Shown: one piece after another, positions 1-8,975 of the stretch | How positions within the stretch are numbered: the first letter of the stretch is position 1 | Layout of the letters: each line of letters starts with the position of its first letter | Assembly: GCF_900105255.1 (NCBI RefSeq) | Contig: NZ_LT629763.1 | Location: 1,364,001 to 1,428,000, forward strand | DNA length: 64,000 nucleotides | Source: Halopseudomonas sabulinigri | GTDB taxonomy: Bacteria > Pseudomonadota > Gammaproteobacteria > Pseudomonadales > Pseudomonadaceae | Reading direction: 5' to 3' | Translations under genes and position numbers: made by a program | Notes under the pieces: generated by a model | What the model saw: the letters and a program-made list of their open reading frames with translations, nothing else | What the model was told of the DNA's origin: nothing | Databases searched by the model: none

Positions 1-1469
1 ACCGTGTAACCCAGTGATTGCGCCTGATCCTTCTGCGAAGGCTCAATCCACACCGCATCCAGACCGAAGGCCGGGTCTTTGCCTGCCAGCCCCTTGATTT
101 CGCCAAACACCTGGCCGGGGTTGATCGCCAGCTCGCGGTCCGGGTATACCTCCGCCTCGGCCACGCCCACACCCATCAGCGTCAGTCGGTAAGCATTGGG
201 CGCAAGATCGAGGTTGTCGCGGATATGTACCGAGGGCATCAGAAAACCCAGATCCTGCGACAGCTTCTTGCGCACGCCCTTGATCCGCGCCAGCAACTGG
301 CCTCCCTGATTGCGGTCAACCAGCGGAATCAAACGGTAGCCGACCTCCAGCCCCACCATGTCGACCGGGGTGACATCATCCCAGCCAAGCTCACGGGTTT
401 CCGGACCCTGCACGGCTGGCGGCTGCGCCTGTTTGCGCTCCACTTCGGCCTCTTCATCGGCCTTGACCTGCTGACGCTTGGCGATCACATAGGCGCCGCC
501 GGCCGCCAGCAAGCCCAGGCCAATAAAGGCGAAGTGCGGCATGCCCGGAATCAGGCCCATGATGATCAGGATCGCAGCGGCAATCGCCAGCGCCTTGGGC
601 GAAGCGAACATCTGCCGTTGCACCTGCGCGCCCATGTCCTCAGAGGTGGAGACCCGCGTCACCATAATGGCGGCGGCGGTAGACAGCAGCAGTGAAGGTA
701 TTTGTGCTACCAGACCGTCACCGATGGTCAGCAGCACATAGATCTTGCCCGCTTCGGCAAACGGCAGGCCGTGCTGGGCCATACCGATTGCCAGACCGCC
801 GATCACGTTGATAAACAGGATCAGCAGGCCTGCTACGGCGTCCCCACGAACGAACTTGCTGGCACCGTCCATGGAGCCGTAAAAGTCCGCTTCCTGGGCC
901 ACTTCCGAGCGCCGGGTCTTGGCCTGCTCCTGATCGATCAGGCCGGAGTTGAGGTCAGCGTCAATCGCCATCTGCTTACCGGGCATGGCATCCAGGGTAA
1001 AGCGAGCGCTCACTTCGGAAATACGCCCCGCACCCTTGGTTACCACCACGAAGTTGATGATCATCAGGATGGCAAACACCACCAGACCCACCACATAGTT
1101 ACCGCCGATCACCACCTCACCAAAGGCCTGAATCACCTTACCGGCGGCATCGCCACCCTCGTGACCGTACAGCAACACGACCCGCGTGGACGCCACGTTC
1201 AGCGCCAGGCGCAGCAAGGTAGCCACCAGCAAAATGGTCGGGAAAACAGCAAAATCGAGCGGCCGCAGGGCGTAGGCGCAGACCAGCAACACCACCAGCG
1301 CCAGGGCAATATTGAAGGTGAAGAGGACGTCCAGCAGGAACGGCGGCACCGGCAGCATCATCATGCCGAGCATGACCAGCAACAGAATCGGCACGCCCAG
1401 GCTGCCGTGCCGCAGCCCGGCCAGGTTGGTTCGCATATTACCCATCAGTTGTGCGCGATCGACAGCCAT
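1..1469 (-). CDS. flhA: Flagellar export apparatus protein FlhA (5' part, runs off window)
   Basis: FlhA is the large inner-membrane export-gate protein of the flagellar type III secretion system. It docks chaperone-substrate complexes and conducts export with FlhB and FliPQR. The translation starts MAVDRAQLMGNMRTNLAG and continues through closely spaced hydrophobic segments containing PVPPFLLDVLFTFNIALAL, ALRPLDFAVFPTILLVATLL and RLALNVASTRVVLL, which are FlhA signatures. The FHIPEP-type cytoplasmic loop follows (DAMPGKQMAIDADLNSGLI), then the start of the soluble domain. About 489 codons lie here; the family is about 700 residues, so the C-terminus is outside the window. The start at 1469 aligns with the usual Pseudomonas N-terminus and lies about 30 bases downstream of a sigma54-type promoter. 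The gene faces away from the Sel1 lipoprotein gene. Confidence 0.97.
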   Translation of the reverse strand, partial: MAVDRAQLMGNMRTNLAGLRHGSLGVPILLLVMLGMMMLPVPPFLLDVLFTFNIALALVVLLVCAYALRPLDFAVFPTILLVATLLRLALNVASTRVVLLYGHEGGDAAGKVIQAFGEVVIGGNYVVGLVVFAILMIINFVVVTKGAGRISEVSARFTLDAMPGKQMAIDADLNSGLIDQEQAKTRRSEVAQEADFYGSMDGASKFVRGDAVAGLLILFINVIGGLAIGMAQHGLPFAEAGKIYVLLTIGDGLVAQIPSLLLSTAAAIMVTRVSTSEDMGAQVQRQMFASPKALAIAAAILIIMGLIPGMPHFAFIGLGLLAAGGAYVIAKRQQVKADEEAEVERKQAQPPAVQGPETRELGWDDVTPVDMVGLEVGYRLIPLVDRNQGGQLLARIKGVRKKLSQDLGFLMPSVHIRDNLDLAPNAYRLTLMGVGVAEAEVYPDRELAINPGQVFGEIKGLAGKDPAFGLDAVWIEPSQKDQAQSLGYT

Positions 1470-1500
1470 TGCCCGGTAGATTCCTAATCAATAATTTGAC

Positions 1501-1515
1501 GCAAATTGCGTGCTT
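1501..1515 (-). promoter_or_regulatory. Putative sigma54 (RpoN) -24/-12 promoter of flhA
   Basis: Read on the minus strand the site is AAGCACGCAATTTGCG. This matches the invariant GC (-24) and GC (-12) elements of the TGGCACG-N4-TTGC consensus with correct spacing; only the two leading TG bases differ. The -12 element lies about 32 bases upstream of the flhA start. Flagellar class II genes in Pseudomonas are RpoN/FleQ dependent, so the position makes sense. Transcription from it is inferred. Confidence 0.55.
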
Positions 1516-1612
1516 GCAAAGGCCTACGCAAGAAGTGTTCCAGCTCGCCGCGAACTGTTCCGCACAGATGATGTCGAAGTGCTACACAACAAAGCTCAAA
1601 GCCGGTGCTATG

Positions 1613-1641
1613 CTTTGCTGGCGTCGCCACTCTGGTACACT
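1613..1641 (+). promoter_or_regulatory. Possible sigma70 promoter for the Sel1 lipoprotein gene
   Basis: TACACT at 1636-1641 is preceded by TGG, giving an extended -10 element. A weak CTTTGC lies 17 bases upstream. It would yield a leader of about 150 bases carrying the hairpins at 1718-1752. The rest of 1470-1801, between the divergent flhA and lipoprotein genes, holds the sigma54 site and no convincing gene; the short reading frames there lack start signals. Confidence 0.3.
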
Positions 1642-1717
1642 GGCGTCTCTATGACGGCAATGGATGGCCCCGCTCAGTACAGTAAGACTGGCTGGGCAGA
1701 AAAGCGCTGAAAGTTAC

Positions 1718-1752
1718 CCTGTGCCGATGCTCGGCACAGGCCTGTTTCAGGC
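1718..1752 (+). other. Two tandem hairpins in the leader of the Sel1 lipoprotein gene
   Basis: CCTGTGCCGA (1718-1727) and TCGGCACAGG (1731-1740) form a perfect 10-bp stem with a three-base loop. The second hairpin, GCCTG-TTT-CAGGC (1740-1752), starts on the last base of the first. No U-tract follows, so this is not a standard terminator. It ends about 50 bases before the ATG at 1802. Role unknown; attenuation or mRNA stabilisation are possible. Confidence 0.5.
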
Positions 1753-1801
1753 ATTTTCAGGAGCACGAACCAGCGTTATCCGGCCATCACAGAGAGAGTT
1801 C

Positions 1802-3004
1802 ATGCGCGTACTTCTTGTTTTGCTGCTCAGCATTACAGCGGCCCTGACCGGCTGCGAGAGCCTGTCCAAACCCGACGGGCTGCTGGCACGTTCAGGCGAA
1901 GCACTGGAAAATCAACGCCAGCGCCTGGCTGAGCTGGCCGCCAGCCTGACCAGCGATCCGCAAGAGCAGCAACGTCACGCCGAAGTCGAAGCGCTGTTCA
2001 ATCAGCAGTACATAGACCCGCTTACCAGGTACCTGAACGCCCACGCCAGCGATGCGGACTACGCGCCCTATTTGCCGCTGGTGCGCGAAGAACGCCAACA
2101 GCGCTGTAGTGCCATTGCCGAGCGTTATGCCTTACAAGCCCCCAGCCAGGAAGCATTACAGCGCCTCAAGGGTGGCTACAATTTCTCCTGCCCTGAGGTG
2201 ATCAACGCCTTCGCCCAGCGCGTTCGCGACCTGCCGGCTGACGCGAACGCGCTGCCCGCCGCCGAGCCACGTCCGGCGACAGCCGCCAAGCCGGCCAGCA
2301 GCCAGCAGCCGGCCAGCGATGACGCCAAGGATTGCTACCTGCTGTTCAGCATCAAGAATCTGCAACAGGCCGCCGCTCCCTGCCTCGCCTCGGCCAACAG
2401 AGGTGACGCCAAGGCTGAGCACCACATGGCGGTTATCGAGCAAACCGCCAACAACCAGAGCGAAGCGCTGCGCTGGGCTCGCCGGTCGGCGGAGGCCGGC
2501 GACGCTGCAGGGCAACTGTTGCTGGCGAAGATGCTCAGCAAGGCTGGCGAACAGGAGCAGGCCTTCGCCTGGCTGCAAAAAAGTGCCAAGCAGAATCAGC
2601 GTGAAGCCAACTATCTGCTGGCCCAGGCCTATCAGCAAGGCAACGGCACCAGCACCAACTTTCCGCAATCGCAAATTCACCTGCAGCGCGCTGCCAGCGC
2701 CGGCCATGTCCCCGCCATGCTGCAGTTGGCCGGGCAGCAGCAAGGCTCGCCGAGTGCCCGTCATTGGCTGAAGGAAGCCGCCCGCAGAAACTCCGCCGCA
2801 GCGCAGTATCAGTTGGGTATGGATTACCTGAAGGGCAGTAGCGGTGATATCGACCTGCAGGAAGCCTACGTGTGGCTCAGCCTGGCACTGGTGAACGGTG
2901 ATAACCGCGGAAAACGCGCCGTGGAGCAACTATCTGGCCAATTAAGCGCAGAGGAGTTGACGCAAGCCCAAGGCCGCATCCATTCTGGCTTGAACGGACT
3001 CTAG
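1802..3004 (+). CDS. Sel1-repeat (TPR-like) lipoprotein
   Basis: The start at 1802 gives a lipoprotein signal peptide, MRVLLVLLLSITAALTGC, with the lipobox cysteine at residue 18. An earlier in-frame start would bury it. The N-terminal 170 residues are helical and charged. The C-terminal half carries several Sel1/TPR-like repeats (for example AKAEHHMAVIEQ, ALRWARRSAEAGDAAGQLLL, AAAQYQLGMDYLKG, DLQEAYVWLSLALVNGD). Such repeats act as protein-binding scaffolds in the periplasm or at the outer membrane. The gene ends 7 bases before the membrane GGDEF-EAL gene, so the two are probably one operon and the lipoprotein may modulate that sensor. I cannot assign a precise function. Confidence 0.85.
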   Translation: MRVLLVLLLSITAALTGCESLSKPDGLLARSGEALENQRQRLAELAASLTSDPQEQQRHAEVEALFNQQYIDPLTRYLNAHASDADYAPYLPLVREERQQRCSAIAERYALQAPSQEALQRLKGGYNFSCPEVINAFAQRVRDLPADANALPAAEPRPATAAKPASSQQPASDDAKDCYLLFSIKNLQQAAAPCLASANRGDAKAEHHMAVIEQTANNQSEALRWARRSAEAGDAAGQLLLAKMLSKAGEQEQAFAWLQKSAKQNQREANYLLAQAYQQGNGTSTNFPQSQIHLQRAASAGHVPAMLQLAGQQQGSPSARHWLKEAARRNSAAAQYQLGMDYLKGSSGDIDLQEAYVWLSLALVNGDNRGKRAVEQLSGQLSAEELTQAQGRIHSGLNGL

Positions 3005-3011
3005 CCAAGGA

Positions 3012-5345
3012 ATGCCCATGCTCCCGGTCAAGCCAGCGATCATGTTTCTGCTCAGCCTGCTGGTGTGCATTTTCATGTTCGGCACCTGGCTGATGTCGAG
3101 CCTGAACCTGGATTACGCCCAAAGCGCCATGGCCGAGTTGCGCCAGCGGCAGATTACCGACACCTTTTACGCCAACCTCGACCGCATCAATGCCCACCAT
3201 CGGCAGATGGAACACAATACCCAGGGGCTGGCGCGGATGGGGCGCCTGTTCAACAGCCTGCAGGATAGCCCCGGCGTCACCGAACAGCGCCTGCGCCAAA
3301 GCCTGCAACAGGCGTTGCGCGACTTTCCTGACAGCTACGGCGGCAGCGTCTGGTTCGCCGATGGGCAGAGCGAACGAGCGCTCTACGCCTATCGGCAAGA
3401 AAACCGCATTCTGGTAGAACCGATCCCGGCGGCAGAACAGCAGTTGATCAGGCAGTGGTACGAACAACTAGTCAACCTGAAAAACCAGCCTGACACCCTC
3501 CCAGACCCCGCCAACAACTGGATGCCGGCCTACTACAAAGCCAGTATCGACAGCGCCGTGATCAGCCATGTGGTCCTCATTCTCGATCCGCAGCAACAAC
3601 CCGTGGGCCTGGCGGTGACCGATTGGCGGGCCGAAGACATCGTGCGTACCGTCAGCCGCGTGGAGGTTACGCCCAGCACATTCTCGTTCCTGCTCGACAC
3701 CGAAAACCGCAATCTTTCCAGCCTGTCGGAAGCCGAGAACGTTACCCAGGCGCAAGCCTTGATCAACGGCATCGTCGACCTGAATCTGTACGAGCAACTC
3801 AAGCCCCAGGCGGCGCCGCAGATAATCAGCACCCGCCAACTGGCCTCGCCGATGCAGCAACTGGAGCTTGACCTGAACCAGCGTGATTACGCGCTATTCT
3901 TCTCCCGTACACAGGCTGGCATGCTGTTTGGCATCGGCGTGCCACGTGCAGAAATCGATGCGGTGCTTGAGCCCATGCGGGAAAGCAACTTCCGCATCGT
4001 CAGCATTACGGCGCTGATTTTGTTGCTGATTTCAGCCCTGATCCTTTACCTGGTTGCCGGCATTTTGCGCCAGCTGCATAACCTGTATACCGACAGCCTG
4101 ACCGACCTGCCCAACCGCGAGCGGTTACTGGTCGATCTGAAAAAACGCCGTACCGCCGCGCTCATCCTACTGAACATCGACTCCTTCAAGGAGATCAACG
4201 ACTTCTACGGGCATGAGTGTGGCGACCATGTCATTTCGCAGCTCGCCGACGCGCTCGATGAGTACCTGTCCAGCGAGAGCCAATGGCAGGGTAGCCGACT
4301 CTATCGGATGCCCGCCGACGAGCTGGCGATCTGGCTGCCGGGCGACCACAACGAAGCATCGCTGCGCCCTCAGCTCAACGACCTGCTCGACTTCATCAGC
4401 GAGCTGCGCATTACCTGGCACGATCAGGAAGTGCCGGTAAACGCCAGTCTGGGCGCAGCCAGTAGTGCTCAGCGCAGCAGCGAGGCCACGGGCGAAGCGC
4501 TGCTGCCCGGCGCCAACATTGCGCTGGAACTGGCCCGCCTGCACAAGGACAACTACGTCATCTATGACGAACGCCACAAAGTGCGCGAGAGCTACGAGCA
4601 AAATCTGATCTGGGCCAGCCGGCTGAAAGGCGCGCTGGAAACCGGCCGCATCGTGCCTTTCTTTCAGCCGATCATGGATATAAAGACCAACCGCATCGAG
4701 AAGTTCGAGTGCCTGGTGCGTCTACTGGATGAACAGGGTGAGCCGATCAGCCCATCGCAATTTCTCGATCTGGCAAAAAAGGTACGGCTATACCGTTCCA
4801 TCACGCGGTGCATGGTAGAAAGCAGCTTGCGCCAATTTGCCGACCTGCCGTACACCTTCTCGCTCAACCTGTCCTGCGAGGATCTGCTTGATCAAGCGCT
4901 GTCGGATCACATCATCGAAACCGTGGAGCACAATCAGATCGGTTCACGGGTGATATTCGAGATTCTGGAATCTGAGGGGATCGAGAACTATGCCGCGGTG
5001 CGCCAGTTCATCGACCGCGCCAAGGCGCTGGGCTGCCGTATCGCGATTGACGATTTTGGCACCGGCTACTCCAACTTCGAGCACCTGTTGCGCCTGGATG
5101 TTGACCTGATCAAGATTGACGGCAGCCTGATTCAACAGCTCGATACCAATCCGACCGCCATGACCATCTGTAAGGGGATTGTGCAGTTTGCCGAAGAGCT
5201 GCACATGCAGACCGTGGCCGAGTTTGTGCACAGCCCGGCGATTCTGGCCAAAGTCCGCGAGCTGGGGGTCACCTTCGCCCAGGGCGCGGCCATCGGCATG
5301 CCCTCGGCCAGTCTTATTACCCGCATCACCATGCCCGGCGAGTGA
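3012..5345 (+). CDS. Membrane sensor protein with degenerate GGDEF and EAL domains
   Basis: The 777 residues hold TM1 at about 9-30, a periplasmic region at 31-325 of probable Cache type, and TM2 at about 328-352. A GGDEF domain (about 358-515) follows, then an EAL domain (about 535-775). The GGDEF motif is replaced by PADEL (434-438), so cyclase activity is unlikely. The EAL motif reads ECL (566-568). The acidic and Asn residues of the phosphodiesterase site remain (SLNLSCED, DDFGTGYSN, KIDGSL, VAEFV), so hydrolysis of c-di-GMP is plausible but not certain. The divergent EAL motif could instead make it a receptor-type protein. It is probably cotranscribed with the preceding Sel1 lipoprotein. 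Confidence 0.9.
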   Translation: MPMLPVKPAIMFLLSLLVCIFMFGTWLMSSLNLDYAQSAMAELRQRQITDTFYANLDRINAHHRQMEHNTQGLARMGRLFNSLQDSPGVTEQRLRQSLQQALRDFPDSYGGSVWFADGQSERALYAYRQENRILVEPIPAAEQQLIRQWYEQLVNLKNQPDTLPDPANNWMPAYYKASIDSAVISHVVLILDPQQQPVGLAVTDWRAEDIVRTVSRVEVTPSTFSFLLDTENRNLSSLSEAENVTQAQALINGIVDLNLYEQLKPQAAPQIISTRQLASPMQQLELDLNQRDYALFFSRTQAGMLFGIGVPRAEIDAVLEPMRESNFRIVSITALILLLISALILYLVAGILRQLHNLYTDSLTDLPNRERLLVDLKKRRTAALILLNIDSFKEINDFYGHECGDHVISQLADALDEYLSSESQWQGSRLYRMPADELAIWLPGDHNEASLRPQLNDLLDFISELRITWHDQEVPVNASLGAASSAQRSSEATGEALLPGANIALELARLHKDNYVIYDERHKVRESYEQNLIWASRLKGALETGRIVPFFQPIMDIKTNRIEKFECLVRLLDEQGEPISPSQFLDLAKKVRLYRSITRCMVESSLRQFADLPYTFSLNLSCEDLLDQALSDHIIETVEHNQIGSRVIFEILESEGIENYAAVRQFIDRAKALGCRIAIDDFGTGYSNFEHLLRLDVDLIKIDGSLIQQLDTNPTAMTICKGIVQFAEELHMQTVAEFVHSPAILAKVRELGVTFAQGAAIGMPSASLITRITMPGE

Positions 5346-5362
5346 CGCCGGCGAACGCGGCT

Positions 5363-5806
5363 CTAACGGTAAATGATGTCGCCGCGCATCGGCGCCAGCC
5401 GCTGCAACAGACGATTCTGCGCGCGGACCGAGATACCCTCTGCGGTCATCGCCTCGATCAGGTCTTCCACCAGTGCGTTAAAGTCCGCCTCGGTGATGGC
5501 AAAGCCGGCATGCACCTCGGCCATGCTGTCGCCGGTGTACTCACAGGGGCCGCCCGCCTCTACGCAGAGCTGCTCCTGGAGTTTTTCCTGCAACCGCAGG
5601 ATGTCGGTGTCGGCAAAATGATGAACAATCCGCTCGTCATCGGCGATGCGGTAGAGCAAGCCCTCAACCACGCGATTGATGCCAGGCTGCCCGCCCAGCG
5701 CCTGATACAGGCTGTCGTCGGGCAAGGGCGGCGGTGCCGATGCCGCGCAGGCGGTAAGAACCACAACACAACAGCCGCCTAGAGTTCGGGAAAAAGCCTT
5801 GAGCAT
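5363..5806 (-). CDS. Exported lipoprotein truncated haemoglobin (group I type)
   Basis: This 147-residue protein has a signal peptide ending in the lipobox VLTAC (Cys20), so it should be anchored in a membrane and face the periplasm. Residues 31-145 resemble a 2/2 globin: LYQALGG at the start, CD-loop Phe64 in HHFADTD, and proximal His99 in EVHAGFAIT. Truncated globins bind O2, NO or CO at haem, and a lipidated exported one is unusual. It is the last gene of the cupredoxin/EAL/DUF3034 operon, 7 bases after the DUF3034 gene, with a TGAGG ribosome-binding site. Ligand and partner are unknown; a role in gas sensing or NO removal is inference. Confidence 0.8.
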   Translation of the reverse strand: MLKAFSRTLGGCCVVVLTACAASAPPPLPDDSLYQALGGQPGINRVVEGLLYRIADDERIVHHFADTDILRLQEKLQEQLCVEAGGPCEYTGDSMAEVHAGFAITEADFNALVEDLIEAMTAEGISVRAQNRLLQRLAPMRGDIIYR

Positions 5807-5813
5807 GCGCGCC

Positions 5814-6671
5814 TCAGTAACTCAGTTGCAGCGATAGATACAAGCCCTGCTGGTCTTCCAGGGTGGCTATCTCGCCCAGACCGGCCCAGGCTGCCACCAC
5901 GGCCAGCTGTTTGCTGGGGAAGTAGCCAACGAATACATCCTGCCAATCACTCTCACCGGCAAAAGACAGGTTGTCAGGTTTCTCGCGGTACTCCACGCCA
6001 ACCGCCCATTGCGGACTGGGCATCAGTACCGCACTACCCTCACGCAACAGACTGCGGCTGTCGCGCCGGTCGCCGCCAAATCCCAGCAGGCCGGTTTCGT
6101 TGGCGCGCGAGTAACGCAGCGTGCCGTTAAGCAGCAGGTTGTAGCCGCCCACCGCGCCCATGAACAGCCGCGAGGCCGCCAGGTAATAATCGGCATCCGA
6201 ATCACGTTCGGCACCCACCAGCGAGGGGACCAGAAAGTTGCGCTGGCGTTTGTATTGGGCGCCCAGCGCCACCTGCGGCAAGCGGTCATAGATCAGATCG
6301 CCAAACAGCCGCAGCTTGAGGCTGTAAATATCCTGATTCAGGGTTTTGTCGGGCAGGCTGGCGGCCTTGGTCAGCGCATCCATATCCAGACGCTGTCGCG
6401 CTACCGAGACTTCCAGGCGATTGCCGAAAGAGAGCGCCGCACCGTAGCTGTCGAGCCGATAGTCGCCGGTGTCGACGCGGGTTGCGAAGGCGGTCCCACC
6501 CCACTCATCCCGCGCTGCATATCCCGACATGACGGCCCAGGGGACGATGCCGCCACCGGCCGCCCCTTCAATGCTGCTCGCCCCACCGGTGGCCAACAAG
6601 CGCCCGCCGGGCTCTGCGGCAACGCCATTGGCACAGACCGCCAATACGGCAGCCACAACTGTTTTTTTCAC
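5814..6671 (-). CDS. DUF3034 family exported protein (probable outer-membrane barrel)
   Basis: The 285-residue protein starts with a GTG that overlaps the stop of the upstream EAL gene by four bases (GTGA), implying translational coupling. It has a signal peptide cleaved near AAEPGG. The rest is a series of alternating amphipathic strands ending in an aromatic-terminated strand (LYLSLQLSY), as in outer-membrane beta-barrels. The early GRLLATGGASSIEGAAGG segment is characteristic of DUF3034. The family has no established function that I know. Its place between a c-di-GMP phosphodiesterase and an exported globin suggests a shared envelope task. Confidence 0.8.
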   Translation of the reverse strand: MKKTVVAAVLAVCANGVAAEPGGRLLATGGASSIEGAAGGGIVPWAVMSGYAARDEWGGTAFATRVDTGDYRLDSYGAALSFGNRLEVSVARQRLDMDALTKAASLPDKTLNQDIYSLKLRLFGDLIYDRLPQVALGAQYKRQRNFLVPSLVGAERDSDADYYLAASRLFMGAVGGYNLLLNGTLRYSRANETGLLGFGGDRRDSRSLLREGSAVLMPSPQWAVGVEYREKPDNLSFAGESDWQDVFVGYFPSKQLAVVAAWAGLGEIATLEDQQGLYLSLQLSY

Positions 6672-8971
6672 GCAGGCTCCACTACTCCGAACGAGCCCCG
6701 GGTATCGTCGAGCCAGCGCTCCAGATCAGCCACCGCCAGCGGCCGGCTGATGAAATACCCCTGGGCTACATCACAATGGCGTTCTTTCAGCCAGTTCAGG
6801 CTGTGACTATTTTCAATGCCTTCGGCGATTACCTTCAGGCCCATGTTGTGTGCCAGCTCGATGGTCGATTTGACGATCACCGCGTCATCGCCACCTTCGG
6901 CCAGCTGCAACACAAAGGATTTGTCGATCTTCAGATCCTGTACCGGCAAGCTTTTCAGCGTGGCCAGCGAGGAGTAGCCAGTGCCGTAGTCATCCACGGC
7001 CAGCTCTATGCCCAGGTCACGCAGCGCCCTGAGGCTGCTGAGGTTGCGCTCAGGGTCAGTCATGACTGCGCTTTCAGTCACCTCCAGCGCCAGATAATCG
7101 GGGCTGATCTGCTGCGCCTGCAGCATTTTTTCGATGCGCTGCGGAAACTGCGGATCATCCAGATCGCGCGCGGAAATATTCATTGCCACCTGCAGATGAA
7201 TCCCACGCTCTATCCAGTTGCGCAATTGTGAGGCTACTGCCGCCATCATCCACTGCGTCAGCATGCCGATACTGCCGGTCTGTTCGGCCAGGGTTATAAA
7301 TTCGTCGGGGCTGATGGGCCCAAGCTCGCTGTGGTTCCAGCGCATCAAGGCTTCGACCTGACGCACCTCGCCACTGGCCAGGTCCAGTTTGGGCTGGTAT
7401 ACCGCGCTCAGCTCCTTGTACTGCGCGGCGTAGCGCAGGTCGCGCGCCAGGCGAATACGCCGCTGGTAGGCCTGATCACGTTGCGCTTGATACACCGCAA
7501 TCCGCTCCGGGCCCGGCGCCGCATCGGCCAGCGCAATACTGGCTTGGCGCAGCAGGTCGTTGGCATCGCTGCCATGCAAGGGCCAACTGACCACACCGGC
7601 CAGCCACTGCGAACGTAGCTTGATGTCATCAACCTGAATCTTTTCGCCGAGTTTGCCTAGCATCTCATCCACGACTACCACGGCTTCATCCAGCTCACGG
7701 TGCTCCAGCAGCAGCAAAAAGCCGACACCGGGCTGCCAGGCCAGCAAGGCGTCCGCCGGCAGATGGCCGTGCAGATGCGACACCGACTGGCACACCAGAG
7801 TATCCATGAAATCCTGACCACGGGCCTTGGCCATCAATTCGGCAGAAACCAGATTACACTGGGCCAATACGCCCTTCTGCCCGCTGATCAACGCGCCCCT
7901 GAGCCGCTCGCGCACCACACTGACATTGGGTAACCCCGTCAGCGGATCGTGCATGGCGTTGTGTGCGATCAACTCCTCACGCTCGGCAATGCCGCTGCGC
8001 ATGGTATCGATGCTGTCGGCGAGCAATCCCAGCTCATCATCACGCGCCAACCCTACCTTGCTGGTGTAATCGCCGCGGCCAATGCGCCTGGCCGCCTCGG
8101 CCAGCAAGGTTACTGGCCTAGCCAGGCTGCCCGACAAACGCACCGCCAGCAGCGACGAGGCCAGCAGCGCAACCAGGGTGATGATCAGCAGTTCCCGCTT
8201 GAGGTCATCAAAGCTCGCCAGCGCCTCACTCAGCGGGCTCGCCAATTGCGCGCTCACGCTGTATGGCGCCTGATCCAACAGCGTAATCACCGTGGTCAGA
8301 TAGCCCTCACCTTCCAGCGTGCGCGTGCCCTCTTGCAAGTCCATGTCCTGCTGGGCGTAGGGCGAGGTGGAGTAGGTGCTCATGATTTCTTCGTCGCGGC
8401 TGCTGATAAACCGGATCTCCAGCCCAGTCAGTTTTTGCAGCTCGCGCGCCAGGGCTGCATCAAGGCTGAAGACCATGGCTACCTGCCCCACTGGCACCGG
8501 CGCACGCACTACCGCCTCGACCAACAAATACGGCTGGTGATCTATTACCGCGATGAAGGCCTGCTCGGAGAACGCCTGCAACGCCTCCACCTCGGCTCTG
8601 CTACCCCCCTCGTTACCCGCTGACGAGGTTTGCAGCGCGCCCTGCACATCGAAGAACATCGCCTGATCGGCGCCAATTCGCCGCACCTGGTTCTGCAACG
8701 CAGAGCGAATGGTAGGCAAATCGCCAGTGGCAACCGCTTGGCGAAAGCCAAAATCGGCTACCAGTATCTGCGTCGCATTGGTCAGCTCGCGCGCCCGCGC
8801 CTCGAGCAGGTTACTGAACACCTTGCCACCCACTTCCAGCTGGTGCTGTGCCTGACGCTTGGCGGAAAAGTTGGTGCTGGTGTAGACCGCCAGAAAGACC
8901 GCGCCAAGCACCAGGGCCAGCAAACCGACCGAGGTCACTATCAGACGGGTGCGCAGGTAGCGGACGCGCAT
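6668..8971 (-). CDS. dCache-HAMP-GGDEF(degenerate)-EAL c-di-GMP phosphodiesterase
   Basis: The 767 residues hold TM1 at about 9-30 and a periplasmic double-Cache-type sensor at about 35-255, with the pattern VFSNLLEARARELTNATQIL then a conserved arginine and Phe-Phe-Asp motif. TM2 is at about 261-279, HAMP at about 281-333, a GGDEF-like domain at 340-505 and EAL at 520-760. The GGDEF motif is lost (PGVGF, 414-418), so it cannot make c-di-GMP. The EAL site is intact: EALMRW (540-545), AMNISARDL, EVTES, VDDYGTGYSS, KIDKSF and AEGIE. It should hydrolyse c-di-GMP in response to a periplasmic signal. It lies 4 bases after the cupredoxin gene and overlaps the DUF3034 gene. Confidence 0.93.
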   Translation of the reverse strand: MRVRYLRTRLIVTSVGLLALVLGAVFLAVYTSTNFSAKRQAQHQLEVGGKVFSNLLEARARELTNATQILVADFGFRQAVATGDLPTIRSALQNQVRRIGADQAMFFDVQGALQTSSAGNEGGSRAEVEALQAFSEQAFIAVIDHQPYLLVEAVVRAPVPVGQVAMVFSLDAALARELQKLTGLEIRFISSRDEEIMSTYSTSPYAQQDMDLQEGTRTLEGEGYLTTVITLLDQAPYSVSAQLASPLSEALASFDDLKRELLIITLVALLASSLLAVRLSGSLARPVTLLAEAARRIGRGDYTSKVGLARDDELGLLADSIDTMRSGIAEREELIAHNAMHDPLTGLPNVSVVRERLRGALISGQKGVLAQCNLVSAELMAKARGQDFMDTLVCQSVSHLHGHLPADALLAWQPGVGFLLLLEHRELDEAVVVVDEMLGKLGEKIQVDDIKLRSQWLAGVVSWPLHGSDANDLLRQASIALADAAPGPERIAVYQAQRDQAYQRRIRLARDLRYAAQYKELSAVYQPKLDLASGEVRQVEALMRWNHSELGPISPDEFITLAEQTGSIGMLTQWMMAAVASQLRNWIERGIHLQVAMNISARDLDDPQFPQRIEKMLQAQQISPDYLALEVTESAVMTDPERNLSSLRALRDLGIELAVDDYGTGYSSLATLKSLPVQDLKIDKSFVLQLAEGGDDAVIVKSTIELAHNMGLKVIAEGIENSHSLNWLKERHCDVAQGYFISRPLAVADLERWLDDTRGSFGVVEPA

Positions 8972-8975
8972 CGGA

